A DNA stretch of 64,000 bases from contig NZ_CP108086.1 of the NCBI RefSeq assembly GCF_036186745.1, positions 4,464,001 to 4,528,000 on the forward strand, given 5' to 3'. Made by a program: the position numbers and the translations under genes. The notes under the pieces are model-generated. The model was not told the DNA's origin, did not search any database, and worked only from the letters and a program-made list of their open reading frames with translations. Positions 59,956 to 64,000 of the stretch are shown here, in pieces. Numbering within the stretch: the stretch's first letter is position 1; each line of letters opens with the position of its first letter. This stretch comes from Microbispora hainanensis (GTDB lineage Bacteria; Actinomycetota; Actinomycetes; Streptosporangiales; Streptosporangiaceae).

Positions 59956-61536
59956 TCAGGCGCGGCGTCGGGCGACCAGGACGGCGTCGCGGCTGGTGAC
60001 CTCGTGGCCCTCCGGGTCGACCGCCGTGCGCGGCCGGGCCTCGGCCGCCGCGATCTCCCACTCGGCCGGATCGAGCGACGCCGCGACCTCCTCGGCGGTG
60101 AACATCATCTGCGGGAAGTGCATCTTCCGGACCCTGGTCACCAGATCGGACGGGTGGTGCCCGACGATCAGCAGGGTGCCGCCCGGGGCCACCGCGGCCG
60201 CCAGCCGGGCGAACAGCGTCCGCCTGGCCTCACCCGGCAGGTGCATGTACTGCGCGGACACCAGGTCGTACGCGTCCTCGGGGAAGACATGGTCGCGCAG
60301 GTCCGCGCGCACCCACTCGGTGCGGTCGGCGACGCCCGCGTCGACGGCGTGGGCGGCGGCCCGCTCCAGCGCCGTGGCGGAGATGTCGGCTCCCGTCACC
60401 CGCCAGCCCCTCGTGGCGAGCCAGACGGCGTCGGCGCCCTCACCGCTGCCGACGTCGAGGGCCCGGCCCGGAGGAAGCTGCGCGGCCTCGGCGACGAGCT
60501 GCGGGTTGGGGTCGCCGCTCCAGATCGCCGGCCGGGAGCGGTAGCGCTCCTCCCAGGCCGCCTCCTCGAACATCGTGCGCATGTCGTCGCGGTAGGCCGC
60601 GACGGCCTCACGGGTCTCCTCGGCGACGAGGTCCGCGTTGATCGCCGCCCCTGCGGCCAGGCCCGCGGCGGCGGACGCGATCACCACGGCGCGTACGTCC
60701 GTCACGTTCCCCGCCACGTAGACCCCCGGCACGGCGGTCGCGCCGGTCGGCTCAGCGGCGATCCGGGTGCCCGCCAGGTGGCCGCCGAGCTCCACCTCGA
60801 CCGGCTTGAGCCCGAGTGACTCCAGCACCTGGGACCGGGTGGTGAGCGGTGCGCCGACGACCAGCGCGTCCAGCGCGACGACCTCGCCGGAGGCCAGCCG
60901 CACCCCGGTGAGCGCGTCACCGGTCACCTCGATCCCCGTGACGGGGCCTTCGGCGACCGGGATCCGCCGCGCGGCGAGCCGCTCGGCATCCTCCTCGGAC
61001 GGCGCGGGGCAGTGGTGGGCCAGGAACACCACGTCGTCGCTCCACTGCCGCCACAAAAGGGCCTGCTCGACGGAGAGCGGCCCCATGGCCAGCACGCCGA
61101 TGCGCCGGTCGCGCACCTCCCACCCGTGGCAGTAGGGGCAGTGGAGCACGTCGCGGCCCCACCGCCCGGCCAGGCCCGGCACGTCGGGCAGCTCGTCCAC
61201 GGCCCCGGTCGCCACCAGCAGCCGGCGGGCCCGGACGGCGCGGCCGTCGTCCAGCGTCACGAGGAAGCCGTCGCCCTCCCGCGTGGCCGTCTCGGCCCGC
61301 CCGGTGACGACCTCACCGCCGTACCCGATCACCTCCTCGCGCCCGGCCGCCCGCAGCTCGGCGGGTGGCGTGCCGTCCAGGCCGAGGTAGTTGTGCATGT
61401 GCGCGGCCGGGGCGTTGCGCGGCTCTCCCGCGTCCACCACCAGCACCGACCGCCGGGCCCGCGCCAGCGCCAGGGCTCCGCTGAGCCCCGCCGGGCCGCC
61501 GCCCACCACGACCACGTCGTACTTCTTCTCGTCCAC
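59956..61536 (-). CDS. Fusion of thioredoxin-reductase-like FAD oxidoreductase and SAM methyltransferase
   Basis: This is a 526-residue bifunctional protein. Residues 1-310 form a two-domain FAD/NAD(P)H oxidoreductase with VVVVGGGPAGLSGALALARA, the redox-type pair Cys133/Cys136 in LHCPYCHGWE, and VYVAGNVTDVRAVVIASAAA at the FAD end. Residues about 330-526 form a class-I methyltransferase with GRALDVGSGEGADAVWLATR (SAM site), RADLRDHVFPEDAYDLVSAQ and GGTLLIVGHHP. Similar fusions occur in other actinomycetes. Linking a CxxC reductase to a methyltransferase suggests methylation of a thiol, arsenic or tellurium species, but this is inference. An operator-like repeat lies upstream. Confidence 0.88.
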   Translation of the reverse strand: MDEKKYDVVVVGGGPAGLSGALALARARRSVLVVDAGEPRNAPAAHMHNYLGLDGTPPAELRAAGREEVIGYGGEVVTGRAETATREGDGFLVTLDDGRAVRARRLLVATGAVDELPDVPGLAGRWGRDVLHCPYCHGWEVRDRRIGVLAMGPLSVEQALLWRQWSDDVVFLAHHCPAPSEEDAERLAARRIPVAEGPVTGIEVTGDALTGVRLASGEVVALDALVVGAPLTTRSQVLESLGLKPVEVELGGHLAGTRIAAEPTGATAVPGVYVAGNVTDVRAVVIASAAAGLAAGAAINADLVAEETREAVAAYRDDMRTMFEEAAWEERYRSRPAIWSGDPNPQLVAEAAQLPPGRALDVGSGEGADAVWLATRGWRVTGADISATALERAAAHAVDAGVADRTEWVRADLRDHVFPEDAYDLVSAQYMHLPGEARRTLFARLAAAVAPGGTLLIVGHHPSDLVTRVRKMHFPQMMFTAEEVAASLDPAEWEIAAAEARPRTAVDPEGHEVTSRDAVLVARRRA

Positions 61537-61602
61537 CTCTGCCTCCCGTGTCGGCGTCTGCTGTCGACGTCGGGCCCACAGTGCGGCACAGGTGGCGAAG
61601 GC

Positions 61603-61632
61603 GGCAAGGAACCTTGCCGATATGGCAAATCC
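61603..61632. promoter_or_regulatory. Overlapping inverted repeats upstream of the fusion gene
   Basis: GGCAAGG-AA-CCTTGCC (61603-61618) is a perfect inverted repeat. It overlaps TTGCC-GATAT-GGCAA (about 61614-61628), giving three half-sites 67-92 bases upstream of the fusion gene start. No regulator gene is adjacent, so a distant regulator would be needed. Confidence 0.5.
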
Positions 61633-61741
61633 CGTGCGTACTGTCCAGGGTGGGCGCGGCCGGCCGGGGGCAGCAGGGGGCCATGGCCGGCCGGTCTCGG
61701 CAGAGGCCGTGGTGGGCCCGGTGTCGGCAGAGGGACCGGTC

Positions 61742-62932
61742 TCAGCAGAGAGCGCGGTCGGCCCGGGCCAGGGCGGCGACCAGGGTCCTGATCGTCGCCG
61801 GCTCGTCCAGCACGCCCCCCGAGGCCGCGCGCCGTTCCTGCCACGCGCGCACCCGGTCGGCGTACTTCTCGTAGCAGGCCAGGTGGAAGGCGTAGACGGT
61901 CGCGAAGCGGCTGACCAGGTGCGAGGGGTGCATGTCCCAGCCCTGGTAGAAGCCGTGCGCCAGCGAGTGCGACACCAGCGCCGAGTGCCTGCGCAGGAGG
62001 GCGTGCACGTCGGCCGCCGCGTCCGAGGCCGGGGCCGCGGCCAGCGAGCCGTCCGACAGCTCCACGCCCGTCCCCGACAGCGCCGTCTGCATGACGTGCC
62101 GCGCGTGGTCGCAGGCCGGGTGGTCGAGCCGCTGCTCGTCCGGGGGCAGCCCGAGCGCGGCCGTGTAGTCGAACACGCCGAAGTGGGCGGCCGCCAGCCG
62201 GCCGCACAGCGAGGGCACCAGGTCGGCCGAGCGTTGGAGCATGAGCACGGTCTGCGGGGCCTCCACCTGCATCTCGAAGCGCAGGGTGCCCGGGGGCAGG
62301 CGCAACCCGTGCTCCAGCGCCTCCAGGCAGCGTGCGAACTGGTGCAGGTAGTCCTCCATGAGGACCTTGGGGAACGTGACCGTGAACCCGTCGGGGAGCC
62401 TGCCGGCCCGCCGTACGACCCCGGTCAGGAACCCGTCGAGCGTGCGCACCGAGCGCACGGGGTCGCCGTCGGCGAACGACTTCACCCGCAGCCCCCACCT
62501 GCGGGGCAGCGTGCCCGCCTCGTGCATCGCGGCCACCGCCGCCGCCGCCGACTCGGCGTGCCCGTCCTCCTCCTCGGGGGAGCGCGTGCCGTAGCCGTCC
62601 TCGAAGTCGATCCGCAGGTCCTCGATCGGCTCGGCGTGCAGCTTCCTGCGCACCCGGTCGTGCACGGGCTGGGCCAGCTCGAGGTCGAGATCGAACAGCT
62701 CGGCCAGCTCGGTTGGGGTGAACAGGAGCCGGTGGAGGAGATCGGTCGCGGCGTGCCGCCACTGCTGGACGATCTCCGCCGTCACCCGGTCCGCGGGCAC
62801 ATACACCGTGTGCACCGGCTGCCACGCGGGCTCCCTTACGGGGAAGCGGGCGAGCTGCTCGTCATGGGTCCCGGCGAAGCCGTCGAGCAGGCCGTCGAGC
62901 AGGCCGCCTGGGCCGGTCAGCGTCGTCTCCAT
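61742..62932 (-). CDS. DUF6986 / HpcH-HpaI aldolase-like protein
   Basis: This is a 396-residue protein resembling the aldolase/citrate-lyase-beta and malate-synthase barrel families. Phrases are PVHTVYVPADRVTAEIVQQW, LRIDFEDGYGTRSPEEED (metal-binding acidic residues), LRVKSFADG (active-site Arg region), LRFEMQVEAPQTVL (Glu ligand) and HFGVFDYTAALGLPPDEQ. The late SLAHGFYQGWDMHPSHLVSR is typical of the actinobacterial DUF6986 group. Relatives often sit with purine-ring or glyoxylate genes, but none is beside it here. A hairpin cluster lies upstream, between this gene and the divergent NYN gene. Confidence 0.75.
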   Translation of the reverse strand: METTLTGPGGLLDGLLDGFAGTHDEQLARFPVREPAWQPVHTVYVPADRVTAEIVQQWRHAATDLLHRLLFTPTELAELFDLDLELAQPVHDRVRRKLHAEPIEDLRIDFEDGYGTRSPEEEDGHAESAAAAVAAMHEAGTLPRRWGLRVKSFADGDPVRSVRTLDGFLTGVVRRAGRLPDGFTVTFPKVLMEDYLHQFARCLEALEHGLRLPPGTLRFEMQVEAPQTVLMLQRSADLVPSLCGRLAAAHFGVFDYTAALGLPPDEQRLDHPACDHARHVMQTALSGTGVELSDGSLAAAPASDAAADVHALLRRHSALVSHSLAHGFYQGWDMHPSHLVSRFATVYAFHLACYEKYADRVRAWQERRAASGGVLDEPATIRTLVAALARADRALC

Positions 62933-63010
62933 AGGGACGATCCTCGCAGAAGCCCTCGCCACGAAGACCTCATCACACAACGTCGCTGCGCGACCACGTT
63001 CGGTTGGCTA

Positions 63011-63113
63011 TTCTTTTCCCCGACCGGCCGATCGAACAGGTGATCGAATCGGTGGGGGAAAAAGAAACGGCCCCCTGCCGGGGGCCGTAGAGCCCGGGGA
63101 CGTAACCCCGGGC
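63011..63113. promoter_or_regulatory. Three consecutive hairpins in the divergent gap before the NYN gene
   Basis: An outer inverted repeat joins TTCTTTTCCCC (63011-63021) with GGGGGAAAAAGAA (63054-63066). ACGGCCCCC (63067-63075) pairs perfectly with GGGGGCCGT (63080-63088). GCCCGGGG (63092-63099) pairs perfectly with CCCCGGGC (63106-63113). On the minus strand the middle hairpin is followed by TTCTTTTT, the form of an intrinsic terminator. Confidence 0.65.
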
Positions 63114-63134
63114 GCGGTGACTCCATGTTAGGAG

Positions 63135-63788
63135 ATGATGGCGTTGCGCGACAACCCCGTTCCCCAGGTCCTGCGTGTCGGGGTCTACGTGGACGGGTTC
63201 AACCTCTACTACGGACTGCGCTCCCTGCGGGGACGCCGCTATCTCTGGCTCGATCTCCATGCGTTGGCGGGCCGGCTGCTGAGGTCCGGGCAGACGCTTG
63301 CGACCGTCCGCTACTTCAGCGCCCACGTGCGCGGCGAGCCGGCCGCGCTGCTGCGGCAGAAGACCTACCTCGCGGTCCTGGAGAGCCTGGGGGTCGAGGT
63401 GGTGCTGGGGCGGTTCCAGGAGCAGCGGGCCTCCTGCCGGGCCTGCGGCGTCTCCCGGCGGACCTACGAGGAGAAGCAGTCCGACGTCGCGCTGGCCACC
63501 GCGATGGTCGGCGACGTCGCCCTCGACCGGGTCGACATGGTGCTGCTGCTTTCGGCCGACTCCGACCTGTGCGCGGCCATCGAGGCGGTGCGTCAGGTGG
63601 ACGCCCGGCGCGGCGGCAAGACCCGGGTCGTCACCGTCTTCCCGCCCGGCAGACGTTCGGACGGCCTTCGCCTCGCGAGCGACGCCTGGTTTCCTCTCGG
63701 CGAGGCGCTCGTCAGGCAGTCGCAACTGCCCGATCTCGTGCCCGGCCGCGACGGAGGGCGCTACCACCGGCCGGCCCACTGGTCCTGA
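63135..63788 (+). CDS. NYN domain (PIN-like) protein, putative RNase
   Basis: This is a 217-residue protein of the LabA/DUF88 NYN family. The nuclease-like fold shows GVYVDGFNLYYGLR (first Asp, Asn), KQSDVALATAMVGDVALDRV and MVLLLSADSDLCAAIEAV (Asp cluster), which are the expected metal-binding acidic residues. A single CRAC motif in the middle (SCRACGVSRRTYEEK) is a modest deviation and might bind metal. A stable-RNA or mRNA cleavage role is expected from the family. The start is ATG 63135 or 63138 behind GGAG. The leader contains three hairpins. Confidence 0.85.
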   Translation: MMALRDNPVPQVLRVGVYVDGFNLYYGLRSLRGRRYLWLDLHALAGRLLRSGQTLATVRYFSAHVRGEPAALLRQKTYLAVLESLGVEVVLGRFQEQRASCRACGVSRRTYEEKQSDVALATAMVGDVALDRVDMVLLLSADSDLCAAIEAVRQVDARRGGKTRVVTVFPPGRRSDGLRLASDAWFPLGEALVRQSQLPDLVPGRDGGRYHRPAHWS

Positions 63789-63846
63789 CCACGCCACCCC
63801 GTCAGGACGAGACGCCCCGTCAGGACGAGACGCCCGTTCAGGACGT
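63788..63846. repeat. 18-bp direct repeats after NYN gene
   Basis: CACCCCGTCAGGACGAGA, GCCCCGTCAGGACGAGAC and a divergent third copy (CGCCCGTTCAGGACGTGA) follow the NYN stop codon. The 18-bp spacing would preserve frame if translated, but no frame here is convincing. Confidence 0.55.
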
Positions 63847-63876
63847 GACCCCAACGAGCCGTGTCAGGAGGCGCCC

Positions 63877-64000
63877 GTGAGCGCTCGGCCCCGCCGGAAA
63901 CGCGGCACTCGTCAGGGCGCGCCCCCGTCAGCACCCGGCACCCGCGAGAAATCGACACCCGCCAGAGCCTGGCACCCGCCAGAAACGCGGCACTCGTCAG
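63877..64000 (+). CDS. Possible start of a repetitive protein running off the right edge
   Basis: GTG 63877 is preceded by AGGAGG at a five-base spacing, and the frame stays open to the window end (41 codons). The product would be Arg/Pro/Thr-rich. The DNA is repetitive: a 19-bp sequence (GAAACGCGGCACTCGTCAG) occurs at 63897-63915 and 63982-64000, with related CACCCGCxAGA phrases between. This may be a low-complexity leader of a real gene or only repeats with a chance ribosome-binding site. Confidence 0.35.
   Translation, partial: MSARPRRKRGTRQGAPPSAPGTREKSTPARAWHPPETRHSS

Overview
The window is very GC-rich DNA from an aerobic, saprophytic actinomycete. The evidence is near-universal G/C at third codon positions, many GTG starts, dense TetR, GntR, MarR and two-component regulators, actinobacterial families (PucR, DUF222-HNH, 13E12-like) and secreted CBM2 enzymes with Pro/Ser linkers. 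A member of the Streptosporangiales is my best guess, by inference only; there is no rRNA or other taxonomic marker here. I saw no tRNA or rRNA gene, CRISPR array, integrase or intact insertion sequence, so this looks like ordinary chromosome with many small accessory insertions.

Left part (1-17.5 kb). A truncated polyamine-type binding protein opens the window. A membrane protein and a divergent TetR regulator share two tandem operator-like palindromes. Next come an XRE/TPR-type regulator and small orphan genes. A GABA-catabolic block follows: gabT, a divergent PucR regulator, a TetR regulator and a succinate-semialdehyde-type dehydrogenase. After it lie an S41 peptidase, an OmpR/HisKA two-component system, a TetR/aldo-keto reductase pair with two operators, and a NarL/DesK-type two-component system.

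Middle (17.7-31.8 kb). A compact cytochrome bd oxidase (cydAB without cydDC) and two tandem secreted trypsin-like proteases precede the MEP isoprenoid genes dxr and ispG. The M50 protease usually found between these two genes is absent, and an oppositely oriented AA10 polysaccharide monooxygenase sits there instead. A secreted S33 peptidase with a ribosome-binding site buried in a perfect hairpin, a DUF4081-GNAT protein, a HipA-like kinase/DUF3037 pair and a metallo-beta-lactamase-fold protein lacking its zinc histidines follow.

Right part (32-64 kb). A giant DUF222-HNH endonuclease gene, swollen by 9-bp-period repeats, is flanked on both sides by repeat-rich non-coding DNA. Beyond it are a LuxR-type AAA regulator, a TetR/MMPL exporter pair around a perfect palindrome, a CBM2-esterase, a Ser/Thr kinase, an amidohydrolase/MarR pair, a deletion scar joining two truncated genes, a ThuA-like protein, a TetR/DNA-alkylation-repair pair, PhoD, a GH3 hexosaminidase behind a 17-bp palindrome, an ATP-grasp protein, LOG-like, SDR and flavin-reductase genes, a GntR regulator, GNAT, CutC, an FAD-oxidoreductase/methyltransferase fusion, a DUF6986 aldolase-like protein and a NYN-domain protein preceded by three hairpins.

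Two themes recur. Most catabolic genes sit next to their own regulator with visible palindromes between them. Many unrelated genes also carry short in-frame tandem repeats in non-conserved loops, which suggests active repeat slippage in this genome.
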